Source: Cryptomeria japonica
Taxonomy: Eukaryota > Streptophyta > Pinopsida > Cupressales > Cupressaceae
Assembly: GCF_030272615.1 (NCBI RefSeq)
Contig: NC_081414.1
Location: forward strand, 51,615,136 to 51,679,135
Length of the DNA stretch: 64,000 nucleotides
Reading direction: 5' to 3'
The translations under genes and the position numbers were made by a program. Within the stretch, counting starts at the first letter, position 1, and each line of letters begins with the position of its first letter. Of this stretch, positions 36,295 through 46,938 are shown in pieces. The notes below the pieces were generated by a model. It saw only the letters and a list, made by a program, of their open reading frames with translations. It did not search any database and was not told the DNA's origin.

Positions 36295-37075
36295 TGTAGA
36301 CACCTAAAATTGTCCACTCTAATTAAATAAATATTTTATTTATTTAATTATCTAAGCCTAATTCTTCTATTAATTAAATAAATCTTATTTATTTAATTAA
36401 TTCATTTATCCTCTTCTAGCCTTATTTCTCATTTAAATAAATACATTTATTTATTTAAATTATCCTTTTCCTAAATTAAATAAATATCTTATTTATTTAA
36501 TTGTCCCACTTCTTCTATTAGTTAAATAAATCTTTATTTATTTAATTAATTCATTAACCTTTTCTACCCATGACACATGTCATTCATCTCTTAATTCATA
36601 CACTACCTACCCCTTTCATTATTTTATTATTTCTTTTACCTACCCTCTAATCTTAGCTGACCTCCTTTTACACCTCTCAATCTTATCCCTCCATTTCATA
36701 TTGTGTCTTCTATATAAGGAGATGCTTTCTTCATTATCAAACCCTAATCGTTCTATGCATTCTAATCATCTTTTATGCAATTGACTACACTATGATCCTA
36801 CTTGCAACCACATTCTGTTCTTTGTTGAGCTCTTGTGCACATAAAATCTGAGAGCAAATATATCAAGCAAGATCAATGGAGATAGGAAGAATGGAGATCC
36901 AAACCCTATTGGACATGTGATGGTATAATCTTTGTGATTTCATTTGATTTGCATTATCTTAGGTGATCTTCATATGTTATGGTGGATCTTTGTTGTTGTT
37001 AGGCTAGGGTTTTGTGGTTGAATTCATTTAGCCTTTCAATATCGTTATTATTGTTATCCATTTTCACCATATACA
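36295..37075 (+). repeat. Element C 5' LTR (781 bp)
   Basis: It runs from TGTAGACACC to CCATATACA. A TATA box TATATAAGG lies at 36711-36719. The first third is an array of five AT hairpins (36320-36549). Confidence 0.97.
36320..36549. repeat. Five AT-rich hairpins in the LTR U3 region
   Basis: Arms are 12-15 bp with 3-6 nt loops at 36320-36350, 36369-36401, 36431-36460, 36474-36502 and 36518-36549. The second has perfect 15-bp arms (ATTAATTAAATAAAT / ATTTATTTAATTAAT). The third changes both arms together (ATTTAAATAAAT / ATTTATTTAAAT). The 3' LTR repeats the set at about 46964-47193, and the solo LTR at 24816 has a related zone. Confidence 0.88.
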
Positions 37076-37078
37076 TTT

Positions 37079-37096
37079 TGGCACGCCCGGTGGGAC
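37079..37096 (+). other. Element C candidate primer-binding site
   Basis: TGGCACGCCCGGTGGGAC begins 3 nt after the LTR. It is not the initiator-methionine type of elements A and B; I could not assign the tRNA. Confidence 0.6.
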
Positions 37097-37224
37097 TCTT
37101 GTCCCTTTTTGCATTTAACATCTTGTTGCAGATTTTGTATTTTGAAGTTGCAGATCTGACGTTTTCGACAATATTTTTGACATTTCTGCGTCTTCGTACT
37201 TTCGGATCGCGTTTTTGATTTTCT

Positions 37225-37405
37225 GGCGTGTCTGCGACATCTGGATCCGCATCTGTGTTCTGGCATTGTTTTATTTTGCAGGTTTCAGGAAAACGTGTCT
37301 GTGTTGTAAAGTTGCGTCTGCGCTAGTTTTGGCCGCGTCTGTGTCCAGAAGACGCGTCTGTGGTCTATAGCCGCGTCTGTGTCTCACAGAACCGCATCTG
37401 TGTTT
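37225..37405 (+). repeat. GCGTCTGTGT motif cluster 1
   Basis: About eight copies of GCGTCTGTGT or a one- to three-base variant occur at irregular spacing. Variants are mostly C/T or G/A changes at CpG (GCATCTGTGT, GTGTCTGTGT). Confidence 0.8.
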
Positions 37406-38617
37406 ATTAATTTCAAAATTTTTGATTTTTATTGATTCAATTTTTCGGATTTTGCATTTAGGGTTTCAGATCTGGTTTATTTTGAGCTAACATTTTCAGA
37501 TCTAGCTAACGAAATTGGTTCAGCTTGTCTTGAAAGCTAAATCGTTTGGTTGAAGGCCCCTATTTTCACGAAGTCTTTTGGGTTTAAAATTTACCTAACT
37601 TGTGTGCTTGCAGGAAGGGGTGATCATTTGAAACAATCCAAACTACTAACAACTCTTTGTTGTAGGTCCTTGGCAAGGGTTTTTGGTTTTTTATTGTGTG
37701 CCTTGTTTTCATAGACTAGCAAACACTTCCATTGGTGCACTAAAATTGAATCATTGTTTTTTGTGTCTTGAGCAATAGGCTCTTTTTGTTTAATCTTTAG
37801 AGGGCTTGTCTTCCTGTGTGGTCATTAGGACTACTAGTGAGAAGAGAATGACCCAAGTGGTAGCGAGGAAAACCCACCTCATCCGAACCACTATAAAAAA
37901 AATGTATTCATGGTGAAAACTATGAATAACGTGTGCTGATTAGTTCATACCGACACTATGTCTCCCCATAAACCCGTTTGATCAAATTTATTTGATCAGT
38001 TGTAGGGCGTAACCCCTACCGGCTGGGAGCCTTCTGTATTTACAGAGTTGAAAGTGCCGCATGTATGGCCACACGAGCGGATGCCCTTACTAGCACCATT
38101 TTGTTTTAGAGGCCCAAATCCTTCTAGTTGTTGGGGCATGAGGTCGGACCTTTGGTAGCGTCCCACACACATACGGTTCTTAGTAGAGATACAAAGTTCG
38201 CCACGGGGAGTTTTCGTGGGGACTGATGCTTGGCTGACCCGAGAAGTGAGTGCCGAGGGTGGAGCCAGTGAGGTCAAGCATCTAAGTATCCGCTCTGAAT
38301 AGCGTAGCCTCGGGGGTAAAACCCCATGTGGGATCAACAACTATTGTCTTGGCCAGCCATAAGAATTGTGCTTGACTTATGTTAAACATTCAAGACCAAA
38401 CAACAAAACATTGTGTCTTTTGTGTCTTCAAGTGTATGCAAAACATTTTTACATCAAACAACACACTTTTCTTGGAGTCATTTTGAGTCTAGACACTTGC
38501 AAGCATTGGGTCTTCATCAACACTGTGTCCTCTTGTTACGAAAAATAGTCAAACAGTCAGATTTGGTCACAACAAAACAACTTCACAGATTGGAAAAATT
38601 GCACAAAATTTGCAGAA

Positions 38618-38808
38618 ACGCGTCTGTGTCGGGCATAATAGCGTCTGTGTTGTCTAGCCGCGTCTGTGAAGGGCAGAAACGCGTCTATGTCCACGAAAAT
38701 CAACATTACACTTTGCAAGAAAATCTCAGAAGCGCGTCTGTGTTAAACAGAGCCGCATCTGTGTCGGGAAACCACGTCTGTGAAGTATACAGGTGCATCT
38801 GTGTCCAG
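38618..38808 (+). repeat. GCGTCTGTGT motif cluster 2
   Basis: About eight copies, many 20-23 bp apart, in the same orientation as cluster 1. Intervening bases are not conserved. Confidence 0.82.
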
Positions 38809-39295
38809 AATTGAAAAACTGTTACAGTCCAGCAAACAAACACAATCAGTTTTGGAATTCTTGAGCTTCCTAGGTCATTTCTCCAGGGTTTCATCTAGCA
38901 TTCAACCCGTCCTTGGGTCTCACAAAGTCCATCATTGCTTCACATCACACTTTACATTCACATTTGTCTAAACTTGAGTTAAAAGGTCACTTGCTTGTCC
39001 TCATCATACTTTATCAACACACTACATACAACAACACTTTGCTAAGTGGTCCCTCATCAAGGTTTCTTACCTTTGGGTCTCATTTGGTCTTACTTAGAGT
39101 CAAGGTCAGCTTACCTCATCAAGAGAAACTATCCTCTCTTTGGAAGTCACACCTACTCTACTACATACATACTTGGTTTTACACTTTGGGCATTGCAAGT
39201 ACACTTCAGATTCATTTACATTCCATCCAACTCTTGGTCTCCCATACTTTTTCCATTTTCATCTAGTCTCACACATCTTGGTCAATACCTAGTTC

Positions 39296-41458
39296 ATGGT
39301 TGAAACCCGTCTTCAAAAATCTAGGAGAGAAACTAAAGAGGCTCAAGAGTCCGCAAACATGAGTTCTTATGAGTATGACAATGAGATCTTTTTCAATTCT
39401 GATCATACTACATTACCAGACATGGATGCCTATAGAAACATTCCAAATGTTGAGAACATGGACACTATAAACAACAATGCTACACACAATGACAATATGG
39501 ACAACTTTTCAGTACATTCAGCAGATGTGGAAGAATCCATTATGAATCCCCATTTCAATCGATTGGCTGAGGAAATAATGAGGAGGGATAGACAATACTT
39601 TTTACAAATGATGGCACAAAGTGGAGCCAAGATACCTCATGATTTTGACATGTCTCAAATAATGGAAAATCAACCTTTGCAACAACCTCACTCCAACATA
39701 GATCAAAGGAGACCTAATAGTGGAGGAAATAGAGGACCATATATGGTACCTGAATCACCATCAGCTTTGCTTCAAAAACCAGAGGTCCCACATACACATG
39801 GTCAAACATATGATACTCACCCTCGTAGACCATTATGGAACTCTTATGGAGAGAAATATGCTCAGTCACATATCAATGTTAAGGATCGACCACCAAAGCA
39901 ATGGGATATTCCAAGGCATGCTCAAAATTTGGACACAAGGAAACCCCATGTCAAATTTGGGGGCAATACAATAGAACATGACATGCCTGTAGAGTATGGT
40001 ATACATGCGCAAAATAGATATGGTGTTCCTCAACATGAATCTATACCAAGTGGTCCATATACGCAGCATCATTACAGACCTCCTCCATATGAACATGTGT
40101 ATGATCAATATCATCCATATATGCAACATGCTCCTCCTCCAATGGGTACCTCAAACATAGGATATGGTCCAAGAAGTTGATCTCCACGTAAGAGCAGTTT
40201 GGAACAACAAATCAGGGACTTACAAAAGAAAATGGAAGACATAAATGCACCAAAGCCAACATACACAATGAGAGACATATGTCCTTATCCATTTGACAAG
40301 AGCATTCCAATGCCTCCTTTTCCTACACACTTTGTGACACCTAAATTTGATAAGTATAGAGGAAAAGGGGATCCTAAGGCACACATAAGACAATTTTTCA
40401 CAGCTTGCATTGAGGTAGCAGCAGAAGAGACATATTTGATGAGATTATTCCCACAAAGCTTAGGTGATCAAGCTATGGAATGGTTCTCCCAACTACCACC
40501 TGGTATTAAGTCATGGGGTGATCTAGCAGAGGCATTTATTCAACATTTCTCCTACAACATAGAGACAGACATATCAGTCACTACTTTGTGCAACACCAAG
40601 CAAAAAGAGGGAGAGTCTTTTGCATCATTTTTACAAAGATGGAGAAACCTAGCCAGCAGATGCTCTTGTGAAATTCCACAAAAACAAATGGTAGAAATGT
40701 TCACCTAGAATGTTAACAAAGACATTGGCTATGATCTAAGGAAAGCTTGTTTGTCCACCTTCAAGGACGTCATTGAAAAAGGCTTGGCGACAGAAAAGGT
40801 CCTAATTAAACAAGGAGTCATTAAGATATTCAAGGAAAACAAAGATGACTTTAAGGGAAAAGACAAGCCAAGATTTTGGAATAAAAACAAGAACACAGTC
40901 AATGATGGTGTTGTTGATGCCAACACAGTGTGACCCAAAGTCATCTTTTTGGGATCAAGTTCTACAAACAATCAAGTGAATACTCAAACAACTTCTAGAT
41001 CACGAAGGAAGTACACTCCATTGGGAGAACCACTTGAGTCAGTTTTCAAGAAGCTTGTGGCAAACAAGGTAATCACAGTTCCAGATTTTCCTCCATATGA
41101 ACCAAAGGTTAAACCAAATTGGTGGAACAATGATGAATATTGTGAATTTCATAAGAGCAAAGGTCATAAGACAGGAAATTGTCATCGACTGAAGAACATC
41201 ATACAAGATCTCATTGATAGAGGTGACATTGAGATTGAGGGACATTCGTCTAATCAAGAACATGAGATGTTTAAGGAACCATTCCCAAAAATGACAAGGG
41301 AAAAACTAAAGCTACAGAGGATCAAACCAACTATACCAGAGCATCTTACGACTATGATTCAACTATCAATCACATCTCGATGGACAATTATGTCTCTACC
41401 ATTATCATCAAGGATAAAGCGTCTGAGAATTCTACCCAGAGACCCAAGATTGTCCTAA
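39296..41458 (+). pseudogene. Element C gag
   Basis: One frame runs 39296-41458 with three stops (TGA 40178-40180, TAG 40706-40708, TGA 40931-40933). Start is MVETRLQKSRRETKEA. The gag core with TPKFDKYRGKGDPKAHI and QAMEWFSQLP lies at 40199-40708. The finger CEFHKSKGHKTGNC (41141-41182) is CX2HX4HX4C, a form I associate with Tat-type gag. A frameshift near 41330-41380 moves the ORF into the protease frame. This is capsid-type protein that would package element RNA. Confidence 0.88.
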
Positions 41459-42513
41459 AAGGTGTTGGATCTTCTTTCGAACTTACCTTTGAATGTAATG
41501 TTACAACCCGTCGAGGTAAAATCACTTTGCAAGGTGCTCCAACTAAAAACACCGCTTCTTCATCAACCAAACCTGAGTATGACCTTGTAGAATAGTTAGG
41601 AAAGACACCCGTGCTCATTTCAATCCTTGAGCTATTACGCATATCTCCCACACATAAAGCCATTCTGGACAAAATCTTGAGAGACACCGTTGTTCCTACT
41701 GATCTGAACATGGACCAGTTTCAAGCCATGGTGGGATACCTTTCCGTTCCACATTCACTTACTTTCACAGAAGCCGATGACGCATTCGTAAGTCAGCCAC
41801 ATAATGCACCATTACACATTGAAGCCTTCATACACAAACATCAAATAAAAAGAGTCCTGATAGATGGAGGAGCAGGTCTAAACATTTGCACATTAAGCAC
41901 TATTACACAATTGGGATATTCTGATAAAGCTGTGAATTCTACAAATCAAATCACCATTAAGGCATATGATGACAAAGAGCGTTCATCCAAGGACACAGTT
42001 ACCTTACCTCTCAAAGTTGGGCCAGTTACAAAGGATGTGGTTTGTCAAGTACTTCATCTTGATCTCACATACAACATATTGCTAGGATGTCCATGGATTC
42101 ATGAGATGAGCGCAGTCCCATCTACATATCATCGATGTATCAAGTTTCCTCACAATGGAGTTGAAGTGACCGTCAAAGCGGATCCAAATCCATTCATATA
42201 TTGCAACAATCTGCGACCTCGATCAGAAATAACAATCCCACTCAATCAAGAAGCTATTCCTTCATCAACATATGTGGATCCAGAATCCTTGAAACCTTCT
42301 ACATCAAAGCAAGTGGAGCTCAAAGAAAAGTTCAAGTTTAAAGACATGGGATGTGGTGAGTATATTTTTCATGTTGACCAACTCCCACTATCTCCTAAGA
42401 CATTCAGTCGACAAGAACAATCTACAAACAATTTGCAATATCAAGGAATTGGGTGTGAACCACCTAGTGTTGTGGCTACTAAGTCCGAATGCAAATCTCC
42501 TCTAGTGGTGTAA
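41380..42513 (+). pseudogene. Element C protease region
   Basis: The frame runs 41380-42513 with a TAG at 41593-41595. The retropepsin active-site block is RVLIDGGAGLNICTL (D at about 41863); the usual D-T/S-G is D-G-G here. The later block ILLGCPWIHEM fits the second conserved protease segment. The frame ends at TAA 42511-42513 but stays open beyond. Confidence 0.82.
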
Positions 42514-43149
42514 GCATCTCTTGATATCAATACTCCTAAGAATGGTTCCAATGAAGAATCTATTGAGTGTATCGCCAGCCCTCTTGATAACTCACATAGC
42601 CTTACCATTTCATCCACTCATTCCATCTCCACTCCTCTCCCAAACTTGGATCAACAAGAATCACAAAAGCCCTTAGTCATTGGGGATCAAGAATCAAGCT
42701 TTGAAAAGAAAAATTTAAAAGTAAAAAATAAAGGAAAGTCCTTTAGTCCAAATCAAAATCAAAAGCTATTGGACTCTGCAAAAATCAAGGTCAAGGATAA
42801 AGATCCTATGAAAGAAAAAGAGAAAGAGTTGATCTCCCCTAATATCAAAATAACTAGGGGCAAAAGTTCTAAAATTTCAAGTCAAAAAGCATACTTGTTG
42901 ATCCTAAGTCTCCATCATGCTATCCTACTTTCACTTCTTATCACAATCATAAGCCTTCATCATTCATCCACTTGTTCCTCACATCCTTTCCCTTTTGGTG
43001 ATACATCATGGACCTTTAATGGAGCTTCCTTGAAGGACTTTGTTATTAGGGATGCCCAAACTTCTTCAGGTGACACACATACGGGCATGTGTAGTCCACA
43101 CACTAGTAATTCTATCTCAGTTTCTTCATCAAGGAAGGTAGTCACTTGA
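42514..43149 (+). other. Open Ser/Lys/His-rich linker where pol should be
   Basis: About 211 codons follow in the protease frame without a stop until TGA at 43147-43149. Composition is Ser-, Lys- and His-rich with a short hydrophobic run (about 42890-42960). I recognise no domain. It replaces the RT, RNase H and integrase core expected at this position. Confidence 0.55.
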
Positions 43150-43413
43150 TATACACATCATTTAGTCAAGGAACGTTGCAGATACAATCACAAAGTCAAG
43201 CCTCGCACATTTGAGGTGGGTGACTTAGTTCTCAGAGAAAATCCTAAAAATCAACAAGACAGAGAGAAGAAGGGCAAGTTCGAACCAAAATGGCTTGGTC
43301 CTTACATTATTATAGCAGCATATGGATCTGGGGCATATCAGCTCTCAACTACAGAAGGTGAACCTTTGGAGGATCCTATCAACAACATGCACCTTCGCAG
43401 GTTCTACACATAG
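43150..43413 (+). pseudogene. Element C integrase C-terminal (GPY/F) remnant
   Basis: In the same frame as the linker: CRYNHKVKPRTFEVGDLVLR, then KWLGPYII, GAYQL and HLRRFYT, then stop. This is the C-terminal module of a Ty3/gypsy integrase. Its catalytic core and zinc finger are absent, marking the 3' side of the pol deletion. Confidence 0.88.
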
Positions 43414-45149
43414 CTCTTCGGAATATCCTAATTCAAAAATCCAAAAAAATTCAAAAATTTCAAAAATACAAAAAAATTCAAAAATTTCAAAAATACAAAA
43501 AAAATTATAAAAACAAAAAAAATCGTTACTTGGTGAAAACCTGGCAAACAGGCGCCTTGTGACACAAAAAACATTGAAAAATCGGAAAAAGTCAAGAGAA
43601 ATAATTTCGTCCAACAGTGAAAACCACTTTGGTGGCGCCCTGGGCAAGTACCATGGTGAAAAATGGGTCACCAACGCCATAAGTAGAGACATTGCTCCTC
43701 CCTCCTTTAGGATTCACTTTCATCCTTTCACTTTGCACACACTCACAACCTATTTGTTCATAATAAACTTACCCATTCCCATCATGGCTTGTTATTGATC
43801 TACCCAAGATTGGTTAGCCATTCATAATAAACCTCCCTTTTCATCCCTTTTCATCCATAATAAACTAGGTCCTATCTGTGGCTAAGGCAAAACCTACATC
43901 TAGTAATGGGTGTGGAACTGAGAACATCACATGTTTCGAGGAGTACAGTTTCTTCCAGCTTCCTTCAGTCTATCCATGCACAATCCACAATAAAGCAACA
44001 TCTGCATCACAGATCTGCAATAAAGTTTCATCTTCTCCGTAATAAGGTATCAGTTTCATAGATTCAGTCAGTTTCAAATGAGACACAGCAGCGACAATGG
44101 GCTTCAACAAATCAAATCTTTCAATAGACTCAGACAACATATGGTTCAGTGCTATCTATCCTTTCTATGAAAGTGAACATTGTGACCACAATCAAATAAG
44201 ACTTATACAAGTGACAAGAGACACTAAACTTGAGGACTACAGTGGATGTTGGTGTCGAGTCTTGGTTTTCTTTTGATTTTATCTTTTGGTGACATGTCTT
44301 TTAGCTTTTTCGGGATGTCTCTGACTAGAGATTCTATCTCCAGGATGTCTTTGACTAGAAAGGCGAGGATGGGGTATCGTCACCTATTTGTATTTGCTAT
44401 TTGTGGATTATCTCTTAGTAATGCTATGACTTGTCCAAGGATATAAGGACATTGTGAGTCTAGTGTGAACTGGGGCATTCCTTGTTTGTGACTGTCTTAT
44501 CTCCATGCAAACAGGTACAATGACTTTCTGGGTCGAACATATGCCTCGATTGTCATAACCTATTTTGCCATAACAAAGCTCAATGATGATAACGCACAAG
44601 AAGCTCTTTCACTTTCATATCTTCTGTCTTTCATCCCCCTTTCTTGATTGACTTCCATCATCCTTCTCGAATCCGCGTAGCCTGCTATCACATGACTGAG
44701 TATAATGACACACCAAAAACATTTGCATTTCATGTAGTTTCACCTACATTACCACATATAAGCATTTCATACACACACATATATATATATATCACAATCG
44801 CATCACATCTTGCACACAACACCTGTTAGCACAATTTACATTTGCATTATCATATTCATTTGCATTACATACATTTACATTTGCATCATGCATAACATTT
44901 TAAAACATAAAAGAACAAAAATACTGCATTGCATTACATACATATTTGCATCCATAGCATAAAACATCACATAAGAACATCTCATCACATAGGTACACAT
45001 GCATATAGCTGCCGCAAAGATGAATCATCTCATATATATATAAAAGTGTCATGATACAATGATGTCAAAATCATATGGCTACAAAAGCACCCGCAGGTGT
45101 CTACAATACAAAAATGGTACAATACTGATACATAGGGAGCCCTCTATGG
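43414..45149 (+). other. Element C 3' untranslated region, part 1
   Basis: No gene is supported. It begins with an A-rich tandem repeat (43437-43510, about 31-bp period built on CAAAAATTTCAAAAATAC). GTGAAAACC recurs at 43533 and 43618, each followed by GGCGCC. The rest is unassigned. Confidence 0.55.
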
Positions 45150-45746
45150 CTACGATGAACTCCCTCCCTTGGAGGCAGCTAGCCTCGACGGAGTCTGAGC
45201 CCTAGAAGGACCCGCCCCAAGATCATCTCTCTTGGCTCCTGTGTCCTCTGCAGCCACCCCTCATGTCGCCCTATCCAGACAGAGGAATCCACTGATCGCT
45301 CCTCCTACCACTACTGGTAGTGCTAATCCTGTCTGTGTCATGGTATCCCATGCCACATGTCCCACCCTCATCTCCAGTCCCAGATACTAGAACACTCGTC
45401 TAAGGGAATCCCTGTCTCCATCTCGATCGTAGGGAATTAGCTCCCCATCGATCGGTATCCTCAGAATCCTATATACATCCTCTAGGGTGACTGTCATCTC
45501 ACTCATCGGCAAATGAAACGTGCACGTCTCAGAGTGCCATCTCTCAGCTAGCGCAGTCAACAAACCCATGTTTGCCCGAAACTCAGGCACATACAGTACA
45601 TGTCTCAAACCCATCTCCTCGATAGCAGCTCTGTCCTCGGCTGTCAACTCAAGTCGCAACCTTTGAGTAGATGGGAATCTCTCTTGTGACTCTAGCATCG
45701 GCAAATACTCCTGCAGTCAAGCAAATCAATCATGTCAGTCATCGTG

Positions 45747-46020
45747 GCATTCACTGTTTATCACAAAATGCTACTCTTTATCTAAATGCATCTGGCTATC
45801 TACTCTAGTGACACTCACTGTTCATCACAAAGTGTTGCTATTTATTCTAGTAGTACTCCCTGTTCATCACAAAGTACTACGCATGTGACACTCACTGTTC
45901 ATCACAGAGTGTTACTCACATTTGCACTCCCTGTTCATCACAAAGTGCTGCTCATATTTCAGTACTCCCTATTCATCACAAAGTACTCTATCTTGGTACT
46001 CATTGTTCATCACAAGTGCC
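45747..46020. repeat. Seven-unit hairpin array, covarying stems and constant loop
   Basis: Units are at 45747-45771, 45811-45835, 45852-45878, 45888-45912, 45924-45948, 45961-45987 and 45995-46020. Each is arm, loop (CACTGTTCATCACAA or near-identical), complementary arm. Arms differ between units but match within each: GCATT/AATGC, ACACT/AGTGT (twice), AGTACT/AGTACT (twice), GCACT/AGTGC, GGTACT/AGTGCC (one G-U). Units 3 and 4 extend to 8 and 9 bp, the latter with one G-T pair. A weaker eighth copy (TGTTCATCACA, 46094-46104) is flanked by AATCG/CGATT. The array lies in the predicted intron of the antisense PMD gene, 36 nt from its acceptor. Confidence 0.9.
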
Positions 46021-46148
46021 TTGATCTATTCTAGTCTTCCTAGAGGACCTGCTTGAGTGTATCCTCTCAGCAGCTTATCCAATCGACAGCGTATGTTCAT
46101 CACAGAATTGCCGATTTGACCTAGAAGATGCAAATTCATACTTTTCCA

Positions 46149-46423
46149 ACGCAAACACGCTTATCTGACATAAATGCGCTTTCAGACTGCATAGACGCGC
46201 TTGAAAAACATAGACGCGCCTGCTCGACACAGACGTGCCTATGCTCTACACAGACGCGCCTGGGCTGCACAAACGTGCCTTCTTGGCACAAATGCACCTG
46301 AACATCGTAGACGCGGCCGCAATTGACACAGATGCGGGTTCCAACGCAGACGTGCCTGGCACAAACACAGACGCGCCTCGCGAGCATAGACATGCCTGAC
46401 ACCAACGCAGACGCGCCTGGACG
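46149..46423 (-). repeat. GCGTCTGTGT motif cluster 3, inverted
   Basis: About 13-14 copies of AGGCGCGTCTGYGT-type units read on the minus strand, period about 19-22 bp. Variation is largely C/T and G/A at CpG sites. It fills the donor-side half of the predicted PMD intron and is complementary in orientation to clusters 1 and 2. Confidence 0.85.
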
Positions 46424-46659
46424 TTTTTGACACTTTTTGGACCCTAGTCTAAGCACATTTATTACCCTATCTAGCATACATTAATGACAAAATTAAATGC
46501 GTCAAAGTATGAGGAGGTTTGGTGGTACTTACTGGCTCTCCTGCCTCTGCTGGCCTCTGGAATCGGCGAACGCGGTCGAATCTGTGAGTGAATGCCATCG
46601 CTGTTGACTGCTCCTGCTCTATTCTCGCTCTGCAATATGCTCTCGGGGATGTGTAGATG

Positions 46660-46705
46660 ACAATGAGGATGTATTTTCCCCCATGGTCTATCTTATAGAC
46701 TACCC
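46660..46705 (-). promoter_or_regulatory. Candidate promoter of the antisense PMD gene
   Basis: The minus strand has CTATAAGATA within a perfect palindromic arrangement (GTCTAT-CTT-ATAGAC on the plus strand, 46686-46700), about 90-100 bp upstream of the proposed ATG at 46598. A TATA-box role is inferred from position only. Confidence 0.4.
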
Positions 46706-46923
46706 CTAGCCTTCGTTTCCTGAGTCAGTCTTCTTTATCTTGTGATTTTGTCACTTTATCCGGTCAGTCAATTCTAGCCTTTCTTTCTTATCGAGAGATT
46801 GTCTGCGATCTTTCCAGACATTTTCATCCAATCTCTTGAGGGGGCATATCATTCCCATCTTGGGGCAACTCTGTATCATTTCATCTTATCTTCTTTGAAA
46901 CAACGCAACAAGCCACATTGTCT

Positions 46924-46938
46924 CAAAGAGGGGCAAAA
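46924..46938 (+). other. Element C polypurine tract
   Basis: AAAGAGGGGCAAAA abuts the TG of the 3' LTR, with one C interrupting the purines. Confidence 0.82.

Larger units (their letters stand above)
37097..39295 (+). other. Element C long untranslated leader
   Basis: About 2.2 kb precedes the gag start. It includes two clusters of the GCGTCTGTGT motif and a GC-rich, probably structured segment (37990-38340). Only short ORFs are present. Long leaders with packaging or splicing roles are known in Tat/Ogre-type elements; any role here is inference. Confidence 0.6.
45150..46598 (-). pseudogene. Antisense plant mobile domain (PMD) gene inside element C
   Basis: Predicted exon 1 is 46598-46533 (22 codons, MAFTHRFDRV to AGEP), followed by a GTAAGT donor (46532-46531). 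Exon 2 starts at 45710 after TGACTGCAG (45712-45711) with EYLPMLESQERFP. The splice is phase 0 and keeps frame. Exon 2 carries the PMD signature (LLTALAERW, ETCTFHLPMSEMTVTLEDVYRIL, IDGELI). TAG at 45389-45387 and TGA at 45263-45261 interrupt the frame, which otherwise runs to 45150. PMD proteins occur in host genes (MAIN/MAIL type) and in transposons, and extra antisense ORFs near the 3' LTR are known in Tat-type elements. A full PMD is longer, so this copy is truncated or broken; function unknown. Confidence 0.75.

Noticed and set aside
45747-46020. C/D-box snoRNA cluster, because the loop on the minus strand contains GTGATGA
   Set aside because: D boxes (CTGA) are not placed near the units and unit 1 alters the C box; kept only as a remark in the hairpin finding.
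45747-46423. CRISPR-like arrangement of short repeats and spacers
   Set aside because: Plant nuclear context inside a retrotransposon; repeats are degenerate, spacers are not of constant length, and no cas genes are present.
46136-46477. Minus-strand ORF with repeated Arg-Val-Cys-Val, possible Cys-rich protein
   Set aside because: Produced by the 19-22 bp GCGTCTGTGT motif array; the predicted gene structure places it in an intron.
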